A stretch of 64,000 nucleotides of DNA from Piscinibacter aquaticus (GTDB lineage: Bacteria; Pseudomonadota; Gammaproteobacteria; Burkholderiales; Burkholderiaceae_C), in NCBI GenBank assembly GCA_007994965.1, contig VOPW01000001.1, positions 3,906,001-3,970,000 of the forward strand. Reading direction: 5' to 3'. Below are positions 55,617-64,000 of this stretch, piece by piece. Position 1 is the stretch's first letter; each line of letters begins with the position of its first letter. The translations under genes and the position numbers were made by a program. The notes below the pieces were generated by a model. The model saw nothing but the letters and a program-made list of their open reading frames with translations, had not been told where the DNA came from and did not search any database.

Positions 55617-56771
55617 TCAGGGCAGGAAGACCACCCGGTCGCGCCCCTGCGACTTGGCGCCGTACAGCGCCCGGTCGGCGCGCGCCAGCACCGCGGCCAC
55701 GTCGGTGTCGCCGGCCTCGACGAGTGCGGCGCCGATGCTGGCGGTCATGCGCACGCCGCCGGCAGCGGGCCCGAGCGGTTGGGCGCGAAGCTGCACGAGC
55801 AGGCGCTCGGCCACGCGCAGCGCGCCTTCGCGGCTGGTGGCCGGCAGCAGCACGAGAAACTCCTCTCCGCCGATGCGCGCCACTTCGTCGGTTTCCCGGG
55901 CGTGGGCGGCCAGCCGTTCGGCCGTCTGGCGCAGCACCTCGTCACCGACAGGGTGGCCGAGGGTGTCGTTGACCTGCTTGAAGTGATCGAGGTCGACGAT
56001 CAACACGGCAAAGCGCTCGCGCCGCCGCTGCCAGCGGTGCCATTCGCGCTGCAGGTCGCGCTCGATGGCGCGGCGGTTGAACAGGTTGGTCAGCGCATCG
56101 CGCTCGCTGAGATTGCGCAGGCGGCCGAGCAGCCGGTGCGTGACCATCGCCATGAAGGCGAAGTTGAAGATCGCCGCGGCGATGATGAAGACGAACAGCG
56201 AGCGCAGCGCGCTGCCGTCGAGGCGCTGCAGTTCCTGCGGCACGTCCATGTTCAGCAGCTGCCGGGCGATGGGCACTGCGAAGGCGCTGGCCGTGAGAAT
56301 GCCGGGGCTGGAGATGGTCCACGCCCGGGCGCGTGCCGTAGTCGGCGCGCACCGCGCCGTGCAGCGACGCGACGATGCGCAGCGTGACCCACATGTTGCT
56401 GGCATAGGCCACCAGCACGCGCCACGATGCGAGCTCGCCTTGCGGCGCGAGCAGCGCCTGCGCCGTGGCCAGCATCTCGCGCTTCATGCCCGGGCGCCGG
56501 TAGAACGCCACCAGCCCGGCCCACAGCAGCATCAGGCCGGCGAGGAAGGCGATGCCGCTGCCGTTGAAGGCCAGCCGGTGCGCGGCTCGCCGCGCAGCGC
56601 GGTGAGCAGGAAGCCGGTGCCGATGCAGGCCATGAAGCCGCCCCAGCAGAGAACGGCAACGCGTTCCTCGCGCAGCATCACGCTGTTGAGCAGCCAGCCG
56701 GTGGCGTACAGCATGAACTGCAGCGCCACCAGCCAGACGATGGCCGTCAGCAGGGTGATCTCGGGGAACAT
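55617..56771 (-). CDS. Membrane diguanylate cyclase (GGDEF, two frame breaks)
   Basis: About 385 residues from ATG 56771. Five or six N-terminal membrane segments ('LLTAIVWLVALQFMLYATGWLL' region, read as 'IVWLVALQFMLYATGW') form the sensor. The GGDEF domain has 'DALTNLFNRRAIERDL', 'DLDHFKQVNDTLGHPVGDEVL' (read as 'DHFKQVNDTLGHPVGD') and the active motif 'RIGGEEFLVLL'. It should make c-di-GMP from two GTP. No RxxD inhibitory site is obvious. Breaks lie near 56580 and 56320. It is next to gyrB and convergent with it. Confidence 0.9.
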
Positions 56772-56823
56772 CGTTGGGGACCGTCGCGCCGGGCGCTGCC
56801 CCGATCATCGGCCGCAGGCGGGT

Positions 56824-59197
56824 TCAGCCGAAGTCGAACTGTGCGAAATGCTGCCCACGCACCGCCTGCACGTACTCGCGCGTGAAGCCAGGCCACAGCG
56901 CGAAGATGCGCCCGTCGGCGGCGCGGTACCAGCTGCGGCAGCCGGCCCAGACCGAGCCGCCGAGCCGTTCGCGAAGCGCCTCGTTCGAGGCCGCCATCAC
57001 GGCCGGCTTGACGGCGATCCAGCGTGAGCCCCGGTGTCGCAGTTCGCCCATCGCCTTCAGCACCCACTGCACTCCGGGTTCGATGAACAGCAGCGTCGAG
57101 GTGTGGCCGGTGGCGGTGTTGGGGCCGAGCATCAGCCAGAGGTTGGGGAAGCCGGCCACGGTGAGGCCGAGGTGCGCCTGCGGCCCGTCGTGCCACGCAT
57201 CGGCAGGCGCTGCCCGCCGATGCCGCGGATGTCGAGGTGGGCCAGCGAGTGCTCGACGTCGAAGCCGGTGGCGCACACCAGCACGTCGATCGGGTGTTCT
57301 TGGCCGCCGGCGGTGACGATGCCGTGCGGCGTGATGCGCTCGATCGGCTCGGTGACCAGCGCGACGTTCGGCCGCGCCAGCGCGCGGTAGTAGTCGTTCG
57401 AGTAGATGATGCGCTTGCAACCCAGCGGGTAGGGCGGGCGCAGCCGGGCGCGCAGCGATTCATCAGGGATCTGCCGCGACAGCAGCAGCTCGGCGCTCTT
57501 GAGCATGCCGCGGCGCGCGAGCGTGCCGTCGTCGAAGCCGCGGCGGCCCCACTCGAGCGCCAGATACCAGAAGCGCCGCACCGCCATTGCGTAGGGCGGC
57601 ACCCGGGCGAGCCAGCGGTCGAGCGCGTGGTACGGGCGATCGAGCCGCGGCAGCACCCAGTTGGCGGTGCGCTGGAAGACGGTGAGCCGTGCCGCGCGTT
57701 CGGCCAGCGGCGGAATCAGCTGCGACGCGGTGGAGCCGGTGCCGATCACCGCGATGCGCTGGCCGGCGGCATCGAAGGATGCATCCCAGCGCGCCGAATG
57801 CAGGATGCGGCCGGCGAAGCGCTCGATGCCCGGGATGTCGGGCAGGCGCGGCCGCGACAGCGGGCCGGTGCTGCAGACGAAGTGGCGCGCTCGCAGGGTT
57901 CGACCGTCGGCGAGTTGGATCGTCCAGCGGCCCGCGTCATCGTCGAACTCGGCGCGTTCGATGCGCGGGCCGAAGCGCAGGTGCGGCCCGAGGCCGAAGC
58001 GCTCGGCCACGCTGCGCATGTAGGCCTGGATCTCCGGGGCGGCCGCGAAACGGCGGCGCCAGTGCGGGTTGGGCGCGAAGGAGAACGAGTACAGCGGCGC
58101 CGGCACGTCGACGTGCGCGCCCGGATAGCGGTTGTCCCACCAGGTGCCGCCCAGGCCTTCGCTCTGCTCGATGACGATGAAGTCGTCGCGCCGCGCGCGG
58201 CGCAAGGCCACGGCCATGCACAGGCCCGACATGCCGGCGCCGAGGATCACCACCTCGCGTTCCTCCACCTGATCCGGCGTGTGGGCGCTGGTGGCGAACA
58301 GCGCGAGGCGGTCGATCGCATCGTCGGCGCTCTTCAGCGCGCCGCCGTGCAGCTGGAACACATGCCAGCGCTGCGGCGTGATCTCGCAGCGCACGGCCAC
58401 GCCGGCCGCCTGCAGGGCAGCGTGCAGGGTCAGCGCCCGGTCGTGCAGCAGCTCGTCGGTGCCGGCCTGGATCAGCACCGGCGGCAGGCCGCGCAGGTCG
58501 GCGGTCAGCGGCGACGCCCATGGATGCGCGGGCGGCGTGTCTCGAAGGCAGACTGCCGCGCAGGCCTGCGCCCAGGCCACGCTGAGCATCGCCTCGCCGC
58601 GCGGCGGTGTGGCCGGCACGCGCTCGGCCGTCATCTGCGCCCAGGGCGACAGCAGCAGCAGCGAGTCGGGAAGCGGCTCGCCGGCATCGCGCAGCGCGAT
58701 CGCCAGCGCGAGCGCCGGGCCGCCGCCGGCGGAGTCGCCAGCCACCACCACCGGGCCGCGCTCGCGCAGCGCGCGGTAGGCGGCCAGCGCATCCTCCACC
58801 GCGGCCGGGAACGGATGTTCGGGCGCGAGGCGGTAGTCGGCGGCGAACAGCGCCATGCCGGTGGCGCGCGCCAGCCGTGCGGTGAGCGCGCGGTGGGTGG
58901 ACGGTGCGCCGACGCAATAGGCGCCGCCGTGCAGGTAGAGCACGGTGCCGGCGCGGCGCGGTGCCCTCCGCGGGGCGAACCCATTCACCCGGCACGCCGC
59001 CCAGGCGATCGGCCTCGAAGCGCGTGCCGCGCAGCGGCAGCGTGGTGCGGGCCGCCTTTCAACCACAGGCGCTGGAAGGGAATCGGCACGCGCGGCGAAA
59101 ACACCGGCTTGAGCAGCAGCTGCAGCGAGCCGCGCAGCAGCGCAGCGGCGATGCGCTCGGGCCAGCCGCCGCGCGGGGGAAAGTGGTCGATGCTCAT
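56824..59197 (-). CDS. Fused HSL-type esterase and type I Baeyer-Villiger monooxygenase (three frame breaks)
   Basis: About 791 residues from ATG 59197. Residues about 1-300 are a hormone-sensitive-lipase-type esterase: oxyanion motif 'LYLHGGAYCVG' and nucleophile 'VAGDSAGGGPAL', with an Asp in 'LIQAGTDELLHD' and a His in 'RWHVFQLHGG' as likely triad members. From about residue 310 a flavin monooxygenase follows in the same open frame: 'ILGAGMSGLCMAVALRR' (FAD), 'GGTWWDNRYPGAHVD', the Baeyer-Villiger fingerprint 'FAGRILHSARWD' (FxGxxxHxxxW) and NADPH motif 'VIGTGSTASQLIP'. The monooxygenase would turn a ketone to an ester, which the esterase half could hydrolyse. Breaks at about 59055, 58970 and 57190 do not touch the junction. 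Confidence 0.87.
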
Positions 59198-59285
59198 GGG
59201 CCGCATATCTTCGCAGTCATTCCCGCCCGGAACCTTTTGGGTTGTCCCTGCCTCCGATGCGTTCCTCGTTCAAGGGTGGACAACG

Positions 59286-59673
59286 ATGAAGATCGCGATC
59301 TGGATCGTGTGCGGCCTGCTCGCCGCGCTGTGGACCGGCGGTGCCTTCGCAGCCGCTGCGCTGACGGAATGGGCCTCGGGGCTGATCGCCTCCGGCGCGG
59401 CGGTCGACATGGGCCGTGCGGTGGCCGAATGGCCGGTGCCGGCTCGCTCGCGCCTTGGGTCGACGTGGCCGGCATCAAGGCGATGCAGGAGTTCTTCGTG
59501 GCGGCGCTGACCGGCTGCGCGACCTGTGGCCGAGCATCGGCTCGCTGGTGGGTTGGCTGGTGCCGGTGATCTGGGTGCTGTGGGCGCTGGGCCTGACGCT
59601 GCTGCTGCTCCTGGCGGGCGTGGGCCACTGGCTGGCCGGGCGCATGAGTTCGCCGCAGCCGCAGGCGGCCTGA
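59286..59673 (+). CDS. Small hypothetical membrane protein (two frame breaks)
   Basis: About 129 residues from ATG 59286, unrecognised. An N-terminal helix ('IWIVCGLLAALWTGGAFAAAAL') could be a signal or anchor. A middle segment has 'WVDVAGIKAMQEFF', and a second strong membrane span ('LVPVIWVLWALGLTLLLLLAG') precedes a short polar tail. Frame is lost near 59440 and 59515. It lies 11 bases before the TerB-like gene and probably forms an operon with it. Confidence 0.6.
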
Positions 59674-59684
59674 GGGAGATCACG

Positions 59685-60661
59685 ATGACCGACCAGGAAA
59701 CCCGCGCCGTCCTCACCGTCAGCCTGCTCGCCGCCTTTGCCGACGGCGCCAAGCACGAGCGCGAGCGGGCCGAGATCAAGCGCATCGCCGAGGGCCTGGC
59801 GCAGCACGACGCGGTGCATCTGCCGACGCTCTACCAGGACGTGCTGATGAAGCGCGTGACGCTCGCCGGCGTGCTGCCGCAGCTCGGCAGCGCGGAGTCA
59901 CGCCAGCTGGCCTACGAGATGGCGGTGTGCGTGTGCGATGCGGATGGCGCGCAGTCGGAGGCTGAACGCAGCTTCCTCGCACAACTGGCCAGCGCGCTGC
60001 AGCTCGACGCCGGCCGCGCCGAGCAGTTCCGCCACGATGCCGAGGCCGTGGCGTCGGCCCCGCTGGCCGACGAGGTGCTGCGACCTGCCGCCGCGGCGGG
60101 CGCAGCCGCAGCCGCGGTGACGAAGGCCGCGGTCGACGAAGCCGCGCTCGACCAGGCCATCCTCAATGCCGCGATCCTCAACGGCGCGATCGAGCTGCTG
60201 CCCGAGTCGCTGTCGACGATGGCGATCATCCCGCTGCAGATGCGGCTCGTGTATCGCATCGGCCAGCCTACGGCTACCAGCTCGACAGCGGCCACGTGAA
60301 GGACTTCCTCGCCACGGTCGGCGTCGGCCTGACCTCTCAGTACCTCGAGCAGGCCGGGCGCAAGCTGCTCGGCGGCTTGCTCGGGCGCGTGGGCGGCGGT
60401 GCGCTGGGGGGTGTGCTCGGTGGCATCGGGAAGCAGGCGGTCAGCTCGGGCATGAGCTTCGCGACGACCTATGCGCTGGGCCATGTCGCCAAGCGCTATT
60501 ACGCCGGCGGCCGCACGCTCTCGGCTCAGATGCTGAAGGACGCCTTTGCCGACATGACGCAGCAAGCGAAGGGCCTGCAGCAGCGCTACCTGCCGCAGAT
60601 GCGAGAGCAGGCGCGCACGCTCGATGCGGGCAAGGTGATGGCGATGGTGCGCGGCCGCTGA
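59685..60661 (+). CDS. TerB-like/DUF697-like protein (one frame break)
   Basis: About 326 residues from ATG 59685, with 'GAGGGAGA' upstream. Residues 1-115 resemble a TerB-type helical domain ('LLAAFADGAKHERERAEIKRIAE', read as 'AFADGAKHERERAEIK', and 'CDADGAQSEAERSFLAQLA'), which carries acidic metal-binding sites. The rest ('AILNGAIELLPESLSTMAIIPLQMRLVYRIGQ', read as 'IELLPESLSTMAIIPLQMRL') resembles the DUF697 membrane-associated family, with a Gly-rich amphipathic stretch after it. One G is lost near 60267. Functions proposed for these families (stress, membrane association) are weakly supported; the role here is unknown. Confidence 0.65.
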
Positions 60662-60674
60662 GGCCGCGCGCGCC

Positions 60675-61094
60675 TCACCAGCTGCCGGTGTTGGGCATCG
60701 AGGCCCAGGGCTCGGCCGGCGGCAGCGCGTCGCCGGCCTGCAGCAGCTCGATCGAGATGCCGTCGGGCGAGCGCACGAAGGCCATGCGGCCGTCGCGCGG
60801 CGGGCGGTTGATCGTCACGCCGTGCTGCTGCAGCCGCGTGCAGGCGGCGTAGATGTCGTCCACCTCGTAGGCGAGGTGGCCGAAGTTTCGGCCGCCGGTG
60901 TAGACCTCCGGGTCCCAGTTGTGCGTCAGCTCGACCTGAGCGTCGGGCTGGCCCGGCGCGGCGAGGAAGTACAGCGTGAAGCGGCCGGCGGGCACGTCGC
61001 GCTGGCGCAGCACTTCGAGGCCGAGGGCGTCGCGATAGAAGCGCAGCGAGGCCTCGGGGTCGGTCACGCGGACCATGGTGTGCAGGTATTTCAT
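60675..61094 (-). CDS. Glyoxalase I family lactoylglutathione lyase
   Basis: Complete, 139 residues from ATG 61094. The vicinal-oxygen-chelate fold and GloA signatures are clear: '[22 protein letters not shown]' (read as '[19 protein letters not shown]'), '[21 protein letters not shown]' (read as '[15 protein letters not shown]') and the metal ligands His, Glu, His, Glu in 'LHTMV', 'QVELTHN', 'FGHLAYEV' and 'SIELLQ'. It converts the methylglyoxal-glutathione adduct to S-lactoylglutathione. It converges on the TerB-like gene, with stops 14 bases apart. Confidence 0.9.
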   Translation of the reverse strand: MKYLHTMVRVTDPEASLRFYRDALGLEVLRQRDVPAGRFTLYFLAAPGQPDAQVELTHNWDPEVYTGGRNFGHLAYEVDDIYAACTRLQQHGVTINRPPRDGRMAFVRSPDGISIELLQAGDALPPAEPWASMPNTGSW

Positions 61095-61129
61095 GGCGCG
61101 ATTGTCGCCAGCGCGCCCGCCGGCGTGCC

Positions 61130-61408
61130 TCAGTGAGGCTTTGTCTCGCCGGCCGGCGCGTCGTCGAGCTCGACCACCTGCACGCCGTCGAGCAGGTCCA
61201 TGGTCGAGGTGGTCCAGCTGTCCAGCCGCAGCGGCTCGGTGGCCGCCACCGGCGCCGGCGGCGGTGCATCGGGGTCGATCCACGCGCCGGCCGGATGCTC
61301 GGCGGTGATGCGCCACACGCGGCGTGGCGCGGGCCGTCCGCGCGGCGGCTGCGCGGCACGGACGGGCGGCCGGGCGCCCAGCGAGAGCAGCTTCAGGACG
61401 GCATGCAT
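61130..61408 (-). CDS. Small hypothetical protein, 92 residues
   Basis: Unrecognised. It starts at ATG 61408 with '[17 protein letters not shown]', then a Pro/Arg-rich stretch, '[16 protein letters not shown]' and an acidic, Thr/Asp-rich end ('[16 protein letters not shown]'). The first 10 residues could be a short hydrophobic helix. There is no clear ribosome site. Codon positions look coding (GC-rich third bases) and no better gene overlaps it, so it is retained with modest confidence. It lies 35 bases upstream of the glyoxalase gene, in the same direction. Confidence 0.5.
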   Translation of the reverse strand: MHAVLKLLSLGARPPVRAAQPPRGRPAPRRVWRITAEHPAGAWIDPDAPPPAPVAATEPLRLDSWTTSTMDLLDGVQVVELDDAPAGETKPH

Positions 61409-61566
61409 GAGGGGTTCACTCCAGGCGAGACGGTGCGGTGCGACATGCGGATGCGGACCTTAAGGACCGTGCCGCGCCGCGTCATCTCCGCAGTCGTGGA
61501 ATCGCCGTCACGCTGCACGCAGCGCGCAGCCGCAGTCGCCGGGCGGCGACGCGGGGGCGACGGATG
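61409..61566. other. Gap between the small ORF and the 7TM protein gene
   Basis: 158 bases of GC-rich sequence. I see no gene, hairpin or promoter that I can support. Confidence 0.4.
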
Positions 61567-63312
61567 TCACGGCTGCGCGAGTTCGCGCAGCACCGTGCCG
61601 CTGCCCGGCCGGATCTGGTCGAGCGCGGCATTGAGCGACTGCACAGGCCCTGGCCGCGGCCGTTGACGTGCTCGGGCAGCATTGCCACCACCGCGTGCAG
61701 GCGCAGGTGCGCCGAGGGCGGCAGCTCGGGCGACTGGCGCAGGCCCTGGTCGAGGATGCGCTGCGCCAGCGCCAGCACTGGTGCGTGCCTGCGGTGCGCG
61801 TGACCAGCAGCGCAAAGCGCGTGCGCCCGAGGCGCAGCGCCACGTCCGATTCGCGGGCGTGTTCGGCGAGCAGACGGCGCGTCACGGCGAGCATCGCCTC
61901 GAAGCTGTCCTTGCCATGGTGCAGCACCGGGTCCTGCGCGTTGGCCACCTCGAGGGCGATCACCGCCGCCCGGCCGCCGGCGCGCCGGTGGCGCAGCATC
62001 AGCGCGTGGACCAGCCGCGGCAGCAGCGCCGGCCCGTGCAGGCCGGTGGCCGGGTCGCGCAGGCCGCGGTAGCGCCGCTCGAGCTCGACGGCGACGTCGT
62101 CGCTCAGGCCCATGCTCAGCGCCACCGCCAGGATCAACGCCTGCACGATGCCGCCGCTGAGCAGCGCACTGGCGCTCCAGCCGCTCGGCGGCAGCACCGA
62201 CAGGTTGACCAGCATCGGCGCCAGCGCCGACAGCGCGATCACCGCGAAGCCGAGCGCGATGCCCATCAGTTGGCGCAGCCCGGGCTGCCACGCCCGCGCC
62301 AGCAGCACCGCCAGCAGCAGCAGCGTGGCCAGCCCGTAGATGTTGTACAGCTCCCAGGCGATGGCCGGCGGCAGGGCCGGGTAGGCCAGTGCGAGCAGCA
62401 GCGCGAGCACGATCGCCACGGTGCCGACGCGGTGCAGCCGCTGGCCGACCAGCTGCGGCGGCAGCAGCGCCCGCACCAGCAGCACGCCGAGCAGGAAGGC
62501 GGCCAGCAGGCTGAGATGCCGCAGGGCCATCCACCATTCCGGCGCATCGGGCAGCCACAGGCTGCGCGACAGGCCGCTGCGCAGATCCTGGCGCACCGTC
62601 ATCACCGCCGGGTAGGGCGCATACAGTCCGTAGAGCCGGTCGCGCGTGATGGCGAACTGCACCAGCTGTAGACGATCGCGAAGCCCATCACGCCGAGGTA
62701 CAGCGCGATCACCAGCATCGCCTGCTGTTCGTCGTGCAGCAGCCGCTCGTCGTCGACGGCGGCCAGATCGAGCCAGAAGGAGCCGCTGTGCTGAACCCGC
62801 AGCACCACCGCCGCCGGGGCCGCATCGGCGGTGCCGAGCCGGAAGCGCGGCATGCGCGAGCGCTCGGCCCACTGTGAGGCGGGAACGGCCTCGCCGGCCT
62901 GTTCGACGACCAGCGCGCCGTCGGCGTCCATCCGGTACAGCGTGATGCGGTCCAGCCGCACCTCGGGCAGCCGCAGGTGCCACACGCGGCCTTCGCCCAG
63001 CGCCGGCAGCTCGGTGCGCACCCACAGGATGCGGTCGCCGCCCTCCTGGCGCTGCTCGGACGCCAGCGCTTCGCCACGCTGCATCGGCCCGGCCAGCAGG
63101 GCGCGCGCCGTCGCCTGCGTGGCGGCCTCGTCCTGCGGGCCCTGCACGATCGTGCGCGAGTGCGGCGCGAGCTCGATCAGGCCGCCGTCCGCCGTGTGCC
63201 CGGCGGCCTGCGCGGCGGGCGCGAGCAGCACGGCGGCCGCGGCGAGCAAGGGGGCCAGGGCCAGGGCGAAAGCAAGGCGGAGGCAGCGGAACGGACTGGC
63301 GCGGACAGGCAT
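61567..63312 (-). CDS. 7TM-DISM sensor protein with degenerate GGDEF domain (three frame breaks)
   Basis: About 582 residues from ATG 63312. A signal peptide, a periplasmic 7TMR-DISM-type sensing domain ('RILWVRTELP', 'RLPEVRLDRITLYRMDADG'-type strand pattern), then about seven membrane segments ('LSLLAAFLLGVLLVRALLP', 'LATLLLLAVLLARAW'). A cytoplasmic region aligned with GGDEF proteins follows ('DPATGLHGPALLPRL'), but the active site reads 'RLGRTRFALLV' in place of GGDEF, so cyclase activity is unlikely. It may be a GTP or c-di-GMP sensor, or a scaffold. Breaks lie near 62665, 61785 and 61650. Confidence 0.78.
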
Positions 63313-63416
63313 CGGCAGCGATGCTGCGTCACTTTCTGACGCCTGGCTTGCCCGCCGGGACGACTCGGTGTGAACACCTACACGCTTGTGGCGCGCACGC
63401 CGCAGCGCGCGCTCGC

Positions 63417-64000
63417 TTACACCTGCCGCGGCTTGACGCGCAGACCGTCGCGGGTGGCCGCCGGCGGGTAGACGATCACCTGCGCCCCTGGCGCGACGCC
63501 CGACTCGATCCAGGCTTCCTGGCCGTTGCGCGCCCCGACCTGCACCGGCACGAGGCGCGCCCGGCCACCCTCGACGACGAAGACCGCGCTGCCGCCCTCC
63601 GGCCGCGGGAACACCGCACTCACCGGCGCCTTCACCACCTTGGGCAGCGAGCGGGTGACGATGCGCACGCCGACGCGGAAGCCGTCGCCCAGCGCCCTCC
63701 ACTGTTCCGCCGGGCTGGTCAGGTCGATCAGCACGCGCACGCGCTGCTCCTCGACGCCGAGCGCCGAGATCTTGGTGAACGCCGCCGGCTCGACGGCGCG
63801 CACGCGGCCTTCGAGCGTGCCGTCGCCACCCCAGCGCTCGATGCGCACCGCGCTGCCCGGGCGGGCGCGCAGCGCATCGGCGGTGAGCAGCTCGGCCACC
63901 ACTTCCAGCCTCGCGGTATCGCCGAGTTCGAGCAAGGGTGTGCCCAGGCTCACCGGGCCTTCGCTGGCCTGCGCCACCTTCAGCACGCGGCCGGCCACCG
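63417..64000 (-). CDS. C-terminal part of an efflux/HlyD-type periplasmic adaptor, partial
   Basis: About 193 residues; the gene starts beyond the window. It has the membrane-fusion-protein order: a barrel-sandwich end ('GRVLKVAQASEGPVSLGTPLLELGDT', read as 'SEGPVSLGTPLLELG'), the beta-barrel ('LEVVAELLTADALRARPGSAV', read as 'AELLTADALRARPGSAV') and the membrane-proximal domain ('VKAPVSAVFPRPEGGSAVFVV', read as 'APVSAVFPRPEGGSAV'; end 'GLRVKPRQV'). It links an inner-membrane pump (RND or ABC) to an outer-membrane channel. The pump lies outside the window. Confidence 0.85.
   Translation of the reverse strand, partial: VAGRVLKVAQASEGPVSLGTPLLELGDTARLEVVAELLTADALRARPGSAVRIERWGGDGTLEGRVRAVEPAAFTKISALGVEEQRVRVLIDLTSPAEQWRALGDGFRVGVRIVTRSLPKVVKAPVSAVFPRPEGGSAVFVVEGGRARLVPVQVGARNGQEAWIESGVAPGAQVIVYPPAATRDGLRVKPRQV

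Overview
This is a 64 kb, very GC-rich chromosomal window (about 70% by eye). It holds the replication-origin gene block rpmH-rnpA-yidD-yidC-mnmE facing dnaA-dnaN-gyrB. Codon use, Bug-type and SBP5-type transport proteins, the KdsC/LptC/KefB block, and an intergenic hairpin repeat resembling those I associate with this order all suggest a betaproteobacterium of the Burkholderiales (Rubrivivax/Leptothrix/Methylibium-like). That placement is inference. No tRNA, rRNA, CRISPR, insertion sequence or prophage was seen.

Layout. 1-3.7 kb: end of a flavin-reductase-like gene, an orphan signalling protein, a GspE/PilB-type ATPase and thioredoxin TrxC. 3.7-15.1 kb: an ABC uptake locus, with three tandem family-5 binding proteins and acetoacetyl-CoA synthetase on the minus strand, divergent from two permeases and a double ATPase. 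15.3-20.4 kb: two small unknown ORFs, a structured terminator-like element, a Bug-type binding protein, a SulP permease and a fatty acyl-CoA synthetase. 20.5-30 kb: a glycoside-use regulon (LamB-like porin, MalK/UgpC-type ATPase, GH1 beta-glucosidase, two permeases, a binding protein, a GH5 glycanase and a LacI-type repressor) with at least five matching palindromic operators. 30-38 kb: HDOD protein, TSUP permease, alpha/beta hydrolase, GGDEF-EAL protein, GMC oxidoreductase, MarC protein and a glycine-rich RNA-binding protein. 38-45.5 kb: a tightly overlapping kdsC-lptC-SDR-DUF5916-like operon divergent from a KefB-type antiporter, then apt and a stand-alone cyclic-nucleotide-binding protein. 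45.6-55.6 kb: the origin block, with DnaA boxes on both sides of dnaA. 55.6-64 kb: GGDEF protein, an esterase/Baeyer-Villiger monooxygenase fusion, a TerB-like protein, glyoxalase, a 7TM protein with a degenerate GGDEF domain, and the end of an efflux adaptor.

A major caveat is that about 31 genes carry small frame-breaking indels (about 55 in all), including gyrB, dnaN, lptC and mnmE. Most fit a one-base change in a G or C run; a few need two bases. I read this as uncorrected sequencing or assembly error rather than gene decay. Broken genes are therefore given as single CDS spans with the break points stated.

The most interesting biology is (1) the single-chain esterase plus Baeyer-Villiger monooxygenase, which would make an ester and could cleave it; (2) the multi-operator LacI regulon for beta-glucoside use; (3) three binding proteins served by one permease set and coupled to acetoacetate activation; and (4) the LPS genes kdsC-lptC coupled to a DUF5916-like outer-membrane-type protein where lptA/lptB would be expected.
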